Of a DNA stretch of 64,000 nucleotides, positions 11,402 to 23,249 are shown piece by piece (positions within the stretch are counted from its first letter, which is position 1; the number at the start of each line of letters is the position of its first letter). The DNA comes from Diphasiastrum complanatum. Lineage: Eukaryota > Streptophyta > Lycopodiopsida > Lycopodiales > Lycopodiaceae. Location: the NCBI GenBank assembly GCA_029204225.1, contig CM055095.1:65094625-65158624 (forward strand), written 5' to 3'. The notes below the pieces were generated by a model, which saw only the letters and a list, made by a program, of their open reading frames with translations, made no database searches and was not told where the DNA came from. The translations under genes and the position numbers were made by a program.

Positions 11402-12196
11402 TGACAAAATTTCCAAAATTCACACGTGTGGGGAATGTCCACAAGTTTAATTGATCTTGATTAAGCTTTATGATTAGCACAGTAACCTGATTCTAGATTG
11501 ATTAGCAAGATCTAGTTCAGAAGAAATGGCTTAACCACAATCTAGCATGCTAAGCATCAGAATATGATAGCAATGAATCAAAGAATGAACAAAAGTACAA
11601 GATTTCAGTGTATTAGCATTAGCTTCAACACGAGTTAGAGAGAGAAAGCTAGAGAGATAACAAACAAAATAGTTTAGATCAAAAATGACATGAGGTAGTT
11701 ACAAAACTTTGGTTCTTCGTCATTGATTGTGAGGAGAGCTACACATATTTATGGAGTTTGAGGTAGCTCGAGGAAGAACCACATCTATCCATTCCAAAAT
11801 GACAACTAAAGTGACATCTAGAGTCTATGTGACATTTGTCACTTGCCATGCATGAAATTCTACCAACTTCTTACAAGTGTACTAGTTCTAACTAACAAAG
11901 TACAAATCATCATGCATGTGTCCATTACACTTTGTGCATGCCTTGCATGTCACTATGGATCACTTACAATTAATGCATGTGAATTGCCACGAGCTTCTAC
12001 AAGCATGACTTTGCTAATTCTATGTCTACAAACTATATGCAAGTTGTATTCTTCAATCTAGACATTACATAACCATGTAGCTCGAGTTCTATGTAGGCCA
12101 AACTTGGCATTTTGCATTTATGAGCTACATACTTGCATGGTACAATATTTGTAGCAAGCCAAGAAATCAATATGATTTGTTTTTCCAATTTTAACA
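11402..12196 (-). repeat. 3' LTR of element B
   Basis: A 795-bp LTR, TGTTAAAATTGG to TTTTGTCA on the minus strand, related to 1121-1900. A CACACGTGTG palindrome lies at 11421-11430. An open frame at 11843-12061 on the plus strand is chance. Confidence 0.9.
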
Positions 12197-12210
12197 CTCC
12201 TAAAAATAAT

Positions 12211-12715
12211 CTATGTTGATTTGAGCATGGATCTTGGTATAACTCTAAGATTGGCTCTATGCTTGATGAAGGAACTTTTGCTCAAAGGTTTGGTGAGCAT
12301 ATCAGCTATACAAGATGATGTGTCGATGTGCTCCAAATTGATTTCCCCTCCAATGAGCTTCTCTCTCACGAAGTGATGTGCAACTTCAATATGCTTGCTC
12401 CTTGCATGGAATATCAGGTTGTTGGCAAGGGCTTGGGCTAAAATGTTGTCACACATGATCATAGGTAGATCCTCTTCCAAGATTATCTTTAGTTCCAATA
12501 GTAACCTCTTGATCCAAAGCACTTCCTATGTTGTTGTAGTGAGTGCCTTGTACTCAGCTTCACATGATGAGAGTGATACAATATCTTGCTTTTTGGAAGG
12601 CCAAGATATCAAGTTTCCTCCAAGATATATGACATAAGCACTTGTAGATTTTCAATCTGCTCTATCACTTGCAAAATTCGAGTCAGAATAACCAATAATA
12701 GGAAGATCTACACTT
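12211..12715 (-). pseudogene. Element B RNase H
   Basis: The 12522-12211 part reads from the RNase H middle through MCDNILAQALANN (third catalytic Asp), HARSKHIEVAHHFVREKLIG and ADMLTKPLSKSSFIKHR to the end of pol. The upstream half ([21 protein letters not shown]) is in the same region but carries in-frame stops. RNase H would remove the RNA strand during reverse transcription. Dead by stops. Confidence 0.85.
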
Positions 12716-13582
12716 TTAAAAAGTTGAAGATATATATCTAAGCACTCTCTTCGCCATTTTCCAATGATAGATAGTAGGATTTTGCATAGCCTGGCTCAAC
12801 TTATGAACACTAAAGCTTATGTTAGGTCTAGTTATTGTGAGCCAAATTAAGGAGCCTATAAGACTTCTAAAAAGTGTGACGTCCACGAAGGATCTTTCAT
12901 CACCTTTGTTAGAATCCTTTACATTTTGCTCCATAGGTGTTTCTATACTCTTACAATTCAACATATTGAACTTCTTTAACATTGAAAGATCATACTTGGA
13001 TTGACATACAAAAGCTTTATCTTTAAGAAAGTCAATCTCTAATCCTAGAAAATAGTGAATTTTTCCAGGATCTTGCATGTTGAACTCTTTTCCAAGTGCA
13101 ATCTTGGTTTCCTCAACTAACTTGATACTACTTCTTGTCAGATTGATATCATCAACATAAATAAGAAGAATGACAATATCTTTATCAAAAAACATGACAT
13201 ATAAGGAAGGATCATTAAATCCTAGTGACTCAAGAAAGGTGTTAAGTTGAGAATACCATGACCTTGGAGCTTGCTTTAATCCATATAAACTTTTGAAGAG
13301 CAAGCAAAATTTTTCTTTGTCATGGATGAACCCAATAGGCTAATCCATATAAATCTCTTCTTCTAGATACCCATTTAAAAATGCATTAGAGAAATCTACT
13401 TGAAGAACTTGCCAATTGAAAAAACAAGCAAGAGAAATTATGATTCTAATTGATACCATCTTTGCAACTGAGGCAAAGGTCTCCTCATAATCAAATCCAT
13501 AAACTTGAGAAAAACCTTTCCCACAAAGCCTAGCCTTGTACTTGTTGATTGTGCCATCTTGATTATACTTGACTTGAAAAAC
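12716..13582 (-). pseudogene. Element B reverse transcriptase
   Basis: The open part 13303-12716 (195 codons) has SLYGLKQAPRSWYSQL, the active site LLIYVDDINL (YVDD at residues 49-52) and ITRPNISFSVHKLSQAM. The N-terminal part at 13304-13582 (DFSNAFLNGYLEEEIYMD, then a stop, then PIGFIHDKEKF) is interrupted. YVDD is preserved, but the domain is split by a stop and frame changes. Confidence 0.85.
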
Positions 13583-14269
13583 TTACTTGCAACCAATGGT
13601 ATGCTTGTTGGATGGAAGATCCACAAGCTCCCATGTCTTATTGGCCATCAAAGCATCATATTCCTCCTTCATGGCAAGGTACCATTCCTTCGAGTTGAGT
13701 GCATCATATACATCCTTCGGCTCCTCATGAGATATAAAATGAGCACAATTATTGGAGTTGATTTCCACTTGCTTGCCTCTATCCTCATAGGTAAGCCTTC
13801 TACACTCGGATTTTTCTCTTTGAGATCGCCTTGGTGAAAAGATTCGAGGTGACTCCTCCTCAATTCTTGGCCCCATCTCTCCATGATAATCTTCAAGGGT
13901 GATGATTAGAGTATCTTTGTGAGAATCTTTGAACTCGGCCTCCTCAAGAATGTATTTTTGATCTTCATGGAATATAACATCTCTACTCTCAATTGAAATT
14001 GAGGTAGAGGGAACATATATTCTGTAAGCTTTCTTGTTGGATGCATATCCAACCATGATCCCTTTAATAGAATTAGGATCATCTCTTTTCCTCGTTTCCA
14101 AGGGCACATTAACAAAGCAAGCACAACCAAAAACTCTAAGGTGAACTACCTTAGGTTTCTTCTTAAACAAGACTTCAAAAGGTGATTTTCCAGCAAGTGC
14201 ATTGTGAGGTAATCTATTGCACAAATAGTTTGCACAATTTATAGCTTCACCCCAAAAATCAATAGGCAA
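13583..14269 (-). pseudogene. Element B integrase tail to RT start
   Basis: An open frame of 228 codons: PIDFWGEAINCANYLCNRLP, KKPKVVHLRVFGCACFV, the linker with SPRRSQREKSE, then EEYDALMANKTWELVDLP and GCK, the start of RT. It is equivalent to 4503-5200 in A and is separated from the integrase core by the stop shared with A. No catalytic residues of its own. Confidence 0.85.
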
Positions 14270-14305
14270 AGAAGCTGCTACTCGAATTGCTTTAGCACAT
14301 TCACA

Positions 14306-14803
14306 TTAAGATCTGTTTTTCCACTCAGCTACTCCATTTTGATATGGAGAATAAGCACAAGAAAACTCTCTCTTTATTCCTTCATCTTCACAGTATTCAT
14401 GAAACTTGTTGGAGATGTATTCACCTCCTCCATCACATCTTAAAGCTTTAACTTTGAAAGAAAACTGTTTCTCAACATAAGCTTTGAAGATTAGGAAGTG
14501 ATAAAAAACCATAGCCTTTGAAGAAAGTAGATACATCCAAGTATATCTAGTAAAGTCATCAATAAAGGCGACAAAACATGTTGCACCACCAATACTTTTA
14601 GAAGAGGAAAAATGTACAATTGAGTGTATAAGCCTCAAAGGATGAGTAGTCTTTATAAAAGACTTCTGATATGGCTTTCTATGTGATTTTGCAATAGCAC
14701 AAGCCTCACAAGGCTTGAAATCTTTGGAAAGAGACTTCGGAAGACCAATAGCCTTCACATTCTTGACCATAGAAGACATAGATTTAAAGTTAGGATGCCC
14801 CAA
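14306..14803 (-). pseudogene. Element B integrase core
   Basis: MGHPNFKSMSSMVKN carries the second His of the zinc domain, then CEACAIAKSH (two Cys), LIHSIVHF (the first catalytic Asp of HSDVH replaced by Ile), FIDDFTRYTWMYLL, LRCDGGGEYISN (second Asp kept) and NGVAEWKNRS (Glu kept). It ends at a TAA just past the Glu, the same codon as the TAA in A at 4473-4475. Loss of the first Asp alone would stop strand transfer. Confidence 0.85.
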
Positions 14804-14830
14804 CCTTCTATGCCATAGCTCCTCCTTAGA

Positions 14831-15781
14831 TTACAAAGCAACTTCACAAAGGTTTGCATTCTCATAAAAATTCAACTTAAAAATTCCACCACATCTAGAT
14901 CCATCAACAAGGATCTCATCTTTTCTCTTGATAAAACAAGTATTGGAGTTGAACTTTACATCACAACCATTATCAAGCCATTTTTCCACACTAATTAAGT
15001 TCTTTGTAAGCTTTGGAGTGAAAAGAACATTAGAAAGTGCAAGAACTTTTGAAGAAGCAAGTTTCAATGGAATGTTGCCAATTCCTTCTATTGGGCACTC
15101 ATGATCATTAGATGTGTAAATAGATCTCTTGAGTCCTTTGAAAGGTAAGATTGAGTCAAATGACTCCTTTGAACAGCACATATGTGAAGAAGCTCCACTG
15201 TCTATGTACCAAGCTCCATCTTTCTTGAAAGGTGATGAAGAAAAACTGGACACCATAAGTGATCCGTCTCCATCACTTGCAACAGAATCTTCTTCAGTCT
15301 CTTTGGAGAGATTAGCTTGCTTGAGTTGGTTTTTCTTCTTAAAGCAATTAGAGGCATAGTGCCCCTTCTTGCCATAGAAGAAACACTTCACTTTCTTCTT
15401 CTTGGTCTTTAAGTTAGAAGGATGAGATGTATCATCCTCTTCACCATCTTTGTCTCGATCTTTGGCTTTGTCTTTGTTAGATGCTTGAGAGAACTGGTTT
15501 TTACTCCTTCCTATCTGCTTACCTTTGACAAAGAGGGCTTTTTCACTTCCACCATGCTCGAGTTTGCTCATCCTGGAGAGTTTATAGCTTTGTCTAGATT
15601 CTTTAGAAACAAGAACTCCTTGGAGAGTTTCTAGATTAGGCAACTCCTCTTTAATAGCAAAAGACAGAACAAGATCATCATAGTCATAACTCAAGCCATT
15701 CAGTATGACTTGAACTAGCTCATCTTGGCTAATAGTAACACCAACACAAGAAAGCTCTCTATGTAAATATTTAACTCTCAA
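14831..15781 (-). pseudogene. Element B gag C-terminus, knuckle and protease
   Basis: A 316-codon open stretch: the gag end (HRELSCVGVTISQDELVQV), a Lys-rich linker, a CCHC knuckle with its second Cys changed to Tyr (CFFYGKKGHYASNC), the protease motif IDSGASSHM and the pre-integrase linker. The altered knuckle should not hold zinc. The frame ends before the His motif. Confidence 0.85.
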
Positions 15782-16060
15782 AACATAGTTAGATGTACTC
15801 TCTTCACTTCTTTGAAAACTTTGGAAAATCTGATTCCTAAGAGTGAGTATTCTAGAAGTATTGTTTGCTTCATAGATGGTCTTTAGTGCATCCCAAGCGT
15901 CTTTGGCTATAGTGCAAGATCCAAAATTTCATTAGATACATTCATCTTAATGAAATGTAGAGCCATTCTAGCTCTTTTCTTGTACTTAAGAATTTCAGCC
16001 TGTGCTTGAGGCTCCTCCTCAACACCAAGCACAATATCCATAACATCCTAGAGTATCAAA
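15782..16060 (-). pseudogene. gag: Element B gag remnant lacking its start
   Basis: Pieces of the gag core (RARMALHFIKMNVSNEI, then TIYEAN in a shifted frame) match A 2760-3000. Compared with A, about 100 bp covering the start codon and first gag residues are missing: the leader joins directly to the VLILQDVMDIVLG part. A shift near 15920 breaks the rest. Confidence 0.75.
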
Positions 16061-16832
16061 ATAGACTAATGAAGACTTCTTAGTTAATGGACTGAGATAT
16101 GTTTGAGCTTGTTCCAATTAGACTTAAAGTTGCTGCTCTCTTTCACTATAGGTATTTTCAAGGATGTACTACCTTCCTATGTGAAACACTTGCAACTGTA
16201 TTTGAGACGACTCTCAAATATTCCACAAAACAAGTTATCTAGATCAGACACATAAAGTGGATTGAGACACTTTGGCTAGTTTGAATCCTACTTTTGGCAC
16301 GTGTGAAATGCTTCAAAAGAAAACACAATTGACTCTCAAAAGGCTCAAAAGGTGTTCATTACTTCAAACTCAGTATTGATCTTTAGTTTCTTGTATAGGA
16401 TGCTCAAAACAATGGATTTAGAACAAAGCAAGATTGAATCAAATCAAAATGTTGTCACTCGGATTTTGGACCTATCCTTATCCTCTTTAAGAGCTTATAG
16501 CTCTTGCTCGACACATCATATTGATCTGGTTTCAATTTTTATGGAAAGTACAGATCATAAGCTTTCCATTAAGCTATAACATTGCTACCTTTGGATCTAT
16601 TAGCAAGGAGAACAAAGGGACTGAAAATCTCTGATTTTCACACGTGCGGAATTCCAGAATTTCGTACTACCACATTTCAGGTTTGAAAATTCAGTTCCAA
16701 TCCGATTTGATCCAAATACACTTCAGAGAAAGGTGAGAAAAAGTTCAAACTACTTTTTTGCTTGATTTAGCTCTCAGTTTCTTGTACAATCAGAGATGTT
16801 AGCATGCAAAGCTTAACCTGGCTCTGATACCA
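16061..16832 (-). other. Untranslated leader and primer site of element B
   Basis: GCTCTGATACCA at 16821-16832 is the reverse complement of the initiator-Met primer site and touches the LTR. The leader matches A 1914-2650. It holds CACACGTGCG at 16639-16648, a one-base variant of the recurrent palindrome. No gene seen. Confidence 0.8.
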
Positions 16833-17030
16833 TGACACAATTTCCAGAATTCACACGTGTGGGGAATGTCCACAAGTATGATTGATCTTGATTAAGCTTT
16901 GTGATTAGCACAACAACCTGATTCTAGATTGATTAGCAAGATCTAGTTCTGAAGAAATGGCTTAACCATAATCTAGCATGCTAAGCATCAGAATATGATT
17001 GCCATGAATCAAAGAATGAACAAAAGTACA
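16833..17030 (-). repeat. 5' LTR stub of element B
   Basis: Only the 3'-most 198 bp of the LTR remain, ending abruptly at 17030 where E-family sequence begins. It contains CACACGTGTG at 16852-16861. Confidence 0.85.
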
Positions 17031-17944
17031 GCCAATGTAGCAAAACCAACCTCTATACTATGAATGAGATGCATACTCTAATAGATCTTTATCAAACACG
17101 AATCAAAACATAAAATAAAGTTGTTTTCCATTAAAAACTAGTAAGTTACTATATTTCACACGTGCGAATCTGAAAATAGCTTTTAATGAATATTCTACAC
17201 ACAAAATTGCAAGATATTACAAGTATAGTGCACCAATGGACAGTAGAACCCAAAGGAACCATATATAAGCATGAATGAGATAAGAGAGAGAGAATTATAT
17301 CTATTCCGACAATTTACATCCTTTTATAACAGGTCCAAAACTAAATTCAGACTTTGGTTTCCCTCCATAATAGAAAACCCTACTATTATTGTGACTAGAT
17401 TCAATGTCTCTACTACTCAAATTTGAATCTACTAAAACTCATGTAATATGATTTCCCACACTTTTCAAAAGTGTTTATTCAAATGCTTTTAGACTAATAT
17501 GACTTTGAAAATTCAAACTCTAAGTCTAATATGAAATTGGCTTCAATTGCCATATAAACAAATGTAGCAAATTTGACTAAACTAGTTGAAATCTCTCACA
17601 CTTGAGGCTACAAGATTCTATATCAAGTTTTAGGCAATTGCATGTAGAATTTGAAATATTCAATTTTTTGTGATTTTGTCAAAATCCGGATTGGATCTCT
17701 ATTTTGTGAGGTTATTGAGCTTCATTTCAATCTTAGGAAGTGGCAAGAGTCAATAGATTGAGGATAGATGATAGGTTGATCAAGGTTTCTACATTCCATG
17801 TGTTGATTTGCTAGATATAACTGCTAGAAGAAGATTGAGAGGTTCCATATCTTTGTGATTTCCTTTTGGAAACAATCGTTGTGTTTCAAAAGAGTGCTTT
17901 GTGCATTGGAACAAGTTGAAAGAGAAGGATCTTGTGGTATGCCA
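17031..17944. repeat. Rearranged relic of the E family (LTR and leader in opposite orientations)
   Basis: 17031-17600 matches the E LTR (as at 31310-31891) in minus orientation, with CACACGTGCG near 17158 and end ACTAGTTGAAATCTCTCACA. From about 17607 to 17944 the sequence matches the E untranslated leader (35880-36235) in the opposite, plus orientation. LTR and leader therefore meet head to head, which a simple insertion does not produce. No gene is present. Confidence 0.7.
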
Positions 17945-18054
17945 ATTTCCTCCAACATCATCTACAACCATACTACCTTGTTCGCCATCTTTGAAGCTGC
18001 AACATATTTAGCTTCACATGAGGACTGAGACACCAAGGTTTGCTTCTTGCATAT

Positions 18055-19194
18055 CTAGTTGATTGCTGCTCCGCACGCAATCGAACATCCTCCTATCATG
18101 GACTTGCTGTCGTCTTTGCAGCTTGCCCAGCTTGCATCACTATAGTGGTGCAGTTCGAATCCATTCCCTTCGTTGTTTGCTTTGTAGGTTAATCCCATGT
18201 TTTGGGTACCCTTCAGATATTGCAAGATTCGTTTCACCATTTGCAATGCGCCATGTCAAGATTTGAAGAGAATTGGCTTAAAGCATAGACAGAGAAAGCC
18301 AAATCGGGTCTGGTACAGATTGTGAGATACATCAAACTACCGATCAGGTTTTGGTAGGGTACACCTTCCATCCTCTGTCTCTCCTCCTTTGTTTTTGGAC
18401 AATCTTGCTTCATTAGTCTGGCTCCAACTATCATTGGTGTGGGTTTTTCTTTGCAGTCCATCATTCGATACTGCTTCAGCACTTTCTAGGCATACTCTGA
18501 CGGACTCAGATGTATTTCTCTTCTTATTCGATCTCTTCTAATCTCCAACCCAAGACACTTTGTTGCTTTTCCTAGATCTGTGATTTCATAATTTTCGGAA
18601 ATCTGACTCTTCGTTTTCTTGATTAAATAAAGGAGTTTCCTATCATAAGGGACTCATCTACAAAAATAGTCAAAATCACAAAATCTCGTCCTACTTTTTT
18701 ATATAGACATTGCAGTCTAGTTGTGTAGGAGTGAAGTCTAGAGACTTTTGAAGATTATCAAGCTTCTTGTACCAAGCTCGTGATGCCTGCTTCAAACCAT
18801 AAATGCAGCGCTGCAACCAACAGACATATTGTCGATTGTCGGGGTCTTCAAATCCTTCAAGCTACTTCATGAAATTTTTTTCCTCTAGATCTCAGTGGAG
18901 AAAGGCTGTCTTTACATCAATCTGGTGAATTTGTAGATTGTATTGCATTGTGTATGCAAGGAGCAGTCGAATGCTTGTCATTTTGACCATTGGCGAATAC
19001 GTGTTGAAATAATCGACTCCGTACCTTTGTGTGTAGCCCTTTGCAACAAGCCTTGCTTTGTAGCGTCCAGCAATGCCATCTGACTTGATTTTCTTTTTGT
19101 ATACTCGTTTGTAGTCAACGATATTTTTATTTTCGGGTAGTGGCTCTAGAGTCCATGTCTTGTTTTGCCTCATTGATTTGATTTTCTCTAACAT
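18055..19194 (-). pseudogene. Element L RT and RNase H, decayed
   Basis: 19194-18892 is the RT start (NKTWTLEPLPENK, GRYKARLVAKGYTQRYGVDY, HQIDVKTAFLH). The middle is full of stops and the YVDD site appears changed (FVDE). 18482-18234 carries MIVGARLMKQDCP and SLMYLTICTRPDLAFSVYAL, and 18246-18055 starts RNase H (YSDASWASCKDDSKSMIGG). CEAKYVAASKMANKV follows near 18000. Inactive. Confidence 0.8.
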
Positions 19195-19320
19195 TGCCTG
19201 CTTCCAGAATTCACCCTCTAGACTCTAGATAGCTTCTAGATATGTAGTTGGCTCTTCAATGAAGCTGTAGTTGGCTCCACTGAAGATTGGTGTATCGATC
19301 TGGAGGTCTTCTTTGTTTTG

Positions 19321-19749
19321 TCAAACTTTTGGGTTCAATTCGTCGTTGTTCAAATGTTTCTTCTTCATTGGGTTGATCTTCGATTTCCTGCTGCTTTGGA
19401 GTTTGGGGCTCAACATTCTGATTTGATGTTTGTCCTCAATCTTCCTCTTGAATCGGCAGTAGTGTATCTCATGGCCTTTTTCGTCCTTCAATCCTGGGAA
19501 TGTGGACTCGTCGAACTTCACATCTCTACTAGACACAACTTTCTTCGTGGTTGGATTGTAGACTCTGTACACTTTTGATCCATTCGAGTATCTGACCATG
19601 ATTGTCTGTTCTAATTTTTCATCGAGCTTGCTTCTTTTTTCTTTTGGTATGTGCTTGTATGCTGCACATCCGAATACGCACACGTATAATAGATCAGGCT
19701 TTCTACCTATCCACATTTCGTATGATGTCTTGTTTTCCAGGGCTATCAT
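19321..19749 (-). pseudogene. Element L integrase C-terminal region
   Basis: A 142-codon frame with the post-core integrase region: NKTSYEMWIGRKPDLLYVCV, VFGCAAYKHIPKEKRSKLD, VRYSNGSKVYRVYNPTTKKV and SRDVKFDE. This is the Tnt1-type GKKGY-like tail. The proline/glutamine-rich linker toward RT follows. Confidence 0.8.
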
Positions 19750-19761
19750 TGTTGATCTATT

Positions 19762-20442
19762 CTACAAGTGTATTGTTGCAGCTATTGCCTCAGCCCAAAA
19801 TTGACTTGGCAACCGAGCATGTGCCATCATGCATCTGGCTCCTTTGACTAGCGCCTTGTTTTTTCTTTCTGCGACACCATTATATTCGAGTGTGTATACA
19901 AGAGTGAATTGATGCTCTGTTCCTTGTTCTTGGTAGAATCTAGAAAATTCTATGCTCTTGCACTCACCTCCATTATCATACCTGATGATCTGAATCCTCT
20001 TTGAGGTATGTCTCTCTGCAAATGTCACGAACTTCTTGAAAGAGTCTCTTTAGATAATAGATCGTTGTCATCCGGCTGCAGTCATCCAAATGTAGTCATC
20101 AATGAACTACTCCATCAATGGACTACCCAAGCATAAAGGTATGGATCCTATTCCTTCTACCTTACAAGCTCTAATGTATGGATTCTAATGTTGTTTGCCT
20201 TTCTGACAAGCTTAGCAGAACTCAGTATCGGGTCTGGATATTTGCAGACCTGTGACTATGTCTTTCTTGCTCATGTTGTATAGGCTCCTCATGTTCAGAT
20301 GATACATTCTTCTATGCCAGAGTTGATCTTCATTTTTTGATGCATTTAGTATGCTATCAAAATTGTTGATTGTCTTGGCTTGGTAGAGATTTCCTTCTCT
20401 ACATCCAACTGTCAGCAACTTGTTTGTTGTTTTCTCGATCAT
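19762..20442 (-). pseudogene. Element L pre-integrase and integrase core
   Basis: 20442-20212 has LWHRRMYHLNMRSLYNMSKK (zinc-domain His pair, spacing altered). 20028-19762 has IIRYDNGGECKS with the second catalytic Asp and NGVAERKNKALVKGARCMM with the Glu. The stretch between, which should hold the first Asp, has stops. Inactive. Confidence 0.8.
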
Positions 20443-20499
20443 CCGGCATATGTTGCCATCAAAGATCTGCCATCTTGAAGACTAATAGCAGGTCTCTTC

Positions 20500-21642
20500 T
20501 TAGTGAAGGTACATAGAGTGCTCTTGGCAGCTCTGCTTGACCTGACAGTGTTTATAGCTGTAGAGTCCTGATCCCCTTGACATCTGTTGGCTCCCATCGC
20601 CTAGAATCACTTCTTTGTTATTTTTGAGTTCTCTGAAGCTGATCAAGATTCTATTGTTACAGGTGATGTGTGAGGTCACTTTTGAATCAATGACTACATC
20701 ATAGTCTTGTTCAGTGTAGCTTGTTGAAGCTTCATCGAATATCGTGAAAGCTTCATCTCCTTTGTCTACATCCTTGGATGACTCTGCAACATTCGCTTTG
20801 TTAGCTTTGTTTTTTCTTTTCGAATTGAATCTGCAATCGTATCCAAAGTGCCCCTTTTTCTTGCAGTGCATGCAAGGTATCGTTGGATTGAACCAACATC
20901 TATTGGCTGTGTGTCCTAGTTTGTGACAGTGATCACAAGAAGAAGATTGTTGGTTGTCGTTGCCTCTGCTCGAAGACTTTGTGTTCGTCCTGTCGAATCT
21001 GGGCTTGTTCTTGTTCTTCTTCCTTCCTTTCATGAAAAGAGCTTTCTCCTGATCACTGCTTCCTTCTCCTTCATCCCTCATTAGTCTCTCATCAACGACA
21101 AGACTGACTGCTCTCTCGAATGTCATATCTAGTAGACTCAGTATGAACATTCTCAATGGTTGATAGGACACAATTAAGAATTTCATGAAGTACATCAGTT
21201 GTTGTGGTGCTGGGACCTGGTGCTCCTGCCATGATGCAAAGAATTGAGCAAAGATCATTCTGATCTTCTCAACATGCTAATCCAACTGATTGCCATCCCA
21301 TTGTATAGATTGCAACTGATTGTGAAGATGCATCACTGAAGCGGCAGTTCTCACTTCATACTTCTGCTTTAATCTTTTCCATGCTTCATGGCTGCTCTCA
21401 TAGTCTTCAATTTGCATCAATATTTCTTCGTTGATGGACGAAATGATGAGCGCCATTGCACGCTCATCTTTTTTTATCCACTCAGCTCTCCTTGGGTCTC
21501 CCTCTGGAGGCTGCACCTCTGTGAGTTCGGTCACCGGCCAGATGCCTTCACCCTTCAGAAGTATTTTGATTTTGAATTTCCATACTTTGTAGTTTTTGCC
21601 ATCAAGATTGATTGCTATTCTTGTCTGGATCGTTGTAGCCAT
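20500..21642 (-). pseudogene. gag: Element L gag with two zinc knuckles, and protease
   Basis: Starts at an ATG with a copia gag (INLDGKNYKVWKFKIKILL, SSHEAWKRLKQKYEVRTAAS). A stop near 21276 (21258-21642 junction) separates the halves. Two knuckles, CDHCHKLGHTANRC and CMHCKKKGHFGYDC, lie back to back. The protease motif reads VIDSKVTSHI instead of DSGATSH, so the catalytic Gly is replaced by Lys. Confidence 0.8.
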
Positions 21643-21696
21643 ATTGTGTTGCCTAGAGAATCAATGTTCAGATATTAGTAGTGATAACTTGGGAGG

Positions 21697-21970
21697 GCTA
21701 TGATACCATGTCACAAATGTGTCACGACATTGATTCTATTCGAGTTCATTTGGTTTTCTTTTGTAGAAGGCTTTCAGGATCTTAAGCAAGCAACTAGAGA
21801 TCACAGAACATAAAAGATTTCGAGCAATCAAGACAACAAGAACAGTGAGATGGAGAAGAGAGCAATTGTATTATTTGTTTTGAGATTCGAGTGAGTTGGT
21901 CAGTGTCTCGTTTGTTGGCGACCTGACGCTCAGTTCAATTGATGTGTTCTGCTCGTTGACAGACTTTCAT
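21697..21970 (-). repeat. Element L primer site and 5' LTR, first part
   Basis: CTATGATACCA (rc TGGTATCATAG, one base off the usual primer site) touches TGTCACAAATG at 21709, the LTR edge. The LTR is interrupted at 21970 by K and resumes at 27874. Confidence 0.75.
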
Positions 21971-22636
21971 TGTTAGAATTTAGCAATTTTCACATGGTTT
22001 TTGATGAATATTAGACATCTATGTGGATCCACACGTGTGAGGACCTGTCCACATGTGTGAAATGACACTTTTAATATTCAGATCTATTTTGATTAGCTTT
22101 CATTTGAGTCTAATATGACATCTCCTAAATTATAGGAGTTAGGTCCTAGATTGTAGGAATCTAGAAGGTCAACACAAACCACCAATGGATGATGTGGCAA
22201 ACTTGATAGATCTTATCCAAAGTGGATATGGATAAGTACAATGAGCTGTCCTACACATGTTGGATGTAGCTTAGAGAGAGATTATGGTGAATTTGTACTT
22301 GATCCATCATGGATCCATTATTGAGCTCAATGTTGAGAAATCTTGGTTTGTGAAGCTATCATTGTGTTTTGACTCTCTTAAGCACTTTCTTTGTGGATGA
22401 ATGCTTTGTAAATGATAAGTAAACTATTTCTCTATTATCAGGCCGTACAGTAGTTGTACTTCACACATGTGAAGCCGTGGATCATCTTTTTTGATTGTTC
22501 TTGCTTGGAAACACAAAGATTGTCAGGTAGAAGCTATTTGGAAGCTAGTCTTGATATAGATCAAGATCCCAAGCTACCAATCACTCTTTTGATCATTTGT
22601 AGATCAATTTCAGTCCATAAACTCTGAAATTTGACA
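21971..22636 (+). repeat. 5' LTR of element K
   Basis: 666 bp, TGTTAGAATTTAG to AAATTTGACA. Contains CACACGTGTG at 22030-22039 and the CpG-decayed forms CACATGTGTG (22050-22059) and CACACATGTG (22462-22471). Confidence 0.92.
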
Positions 22637-23249
22637 TGGTATCAGAGCCAAGTCAAAGAGCTTGATTGATGATCCAAGAGTCTTCATTTTGGTGAAAGCC
22701 TTAGTGCTAGAGTCACTTTGAAGGAGGGCGACCTTTTCTAATAGTTTACTTGTGATGTTGAGGTTCAGATTAGTGTGTAAAGTTCAGAAGTACTTCTCAC
22801 ACGTGTGAGAGGCTGCTGGAGTTGTACTTTCACCAAAACTTTGTGTTTCTTCAATATTTGAGCTTCAAACAAGTTGTGTAGAGTGAAACTAGTGATGTGC
22901 TTATGAAAAACCATTGTTTCCATTATAGATTTGATGAGTGAATGGTGTTATTAAACCTACAAATCCTTGTGAGAGAGTTTGAGGCTTATGTTTTTAGTTC
23001 AAGAGTGAAACTAAAACCAATTCTAAACATCATAGGAAGGCATTGGCACTTCCAAAAATCAAACCCAAGATTCTAAGTGAATAGATTGTGTAGAATACAC
23101 TTTTCCAAATCTTTTTGAGTTCAAGACCATTATAGATCTTGCTTCTTGAGTCTAGTGAGATTCAAGAAAGTAGCATTTAGCTAAATTCTGAGAAAGAAAG
23201 AAGGAAGAGCCTTTGAATAGTACATTTGTTGTACTTGTTACTACTTAGA
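22637..23249 (+). other. Primer site and leader of element K
   Basis: TGGTATCAGAGCC at 22637-22649 is a perfect copia initiator-Met primer site. The leader has no gene; it carries CTCACACGTGTGAG at 22796-22809, the recurrent palindrome extended to 14 bp. Confidence 0.85.

Larger units (their letters stand above)
11402..17030 (-). mobile_element. Element B: Ty1/copia retrotransposon, sister of A
   Basis: Reading leftward: a 5' LTR stub (17030-16833), primer site, gag, protease, integrase, RT, RNase H and a full 3' LTR (12196-11402). The proteins and LTR match element A. The 5' LTR is cut after about 198 bp by an E-family relic, so the target duplication cannot be tested (GTTTG at 11397-11401 is the left flank). 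All coding parts are broken. Confidence 0.9.
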
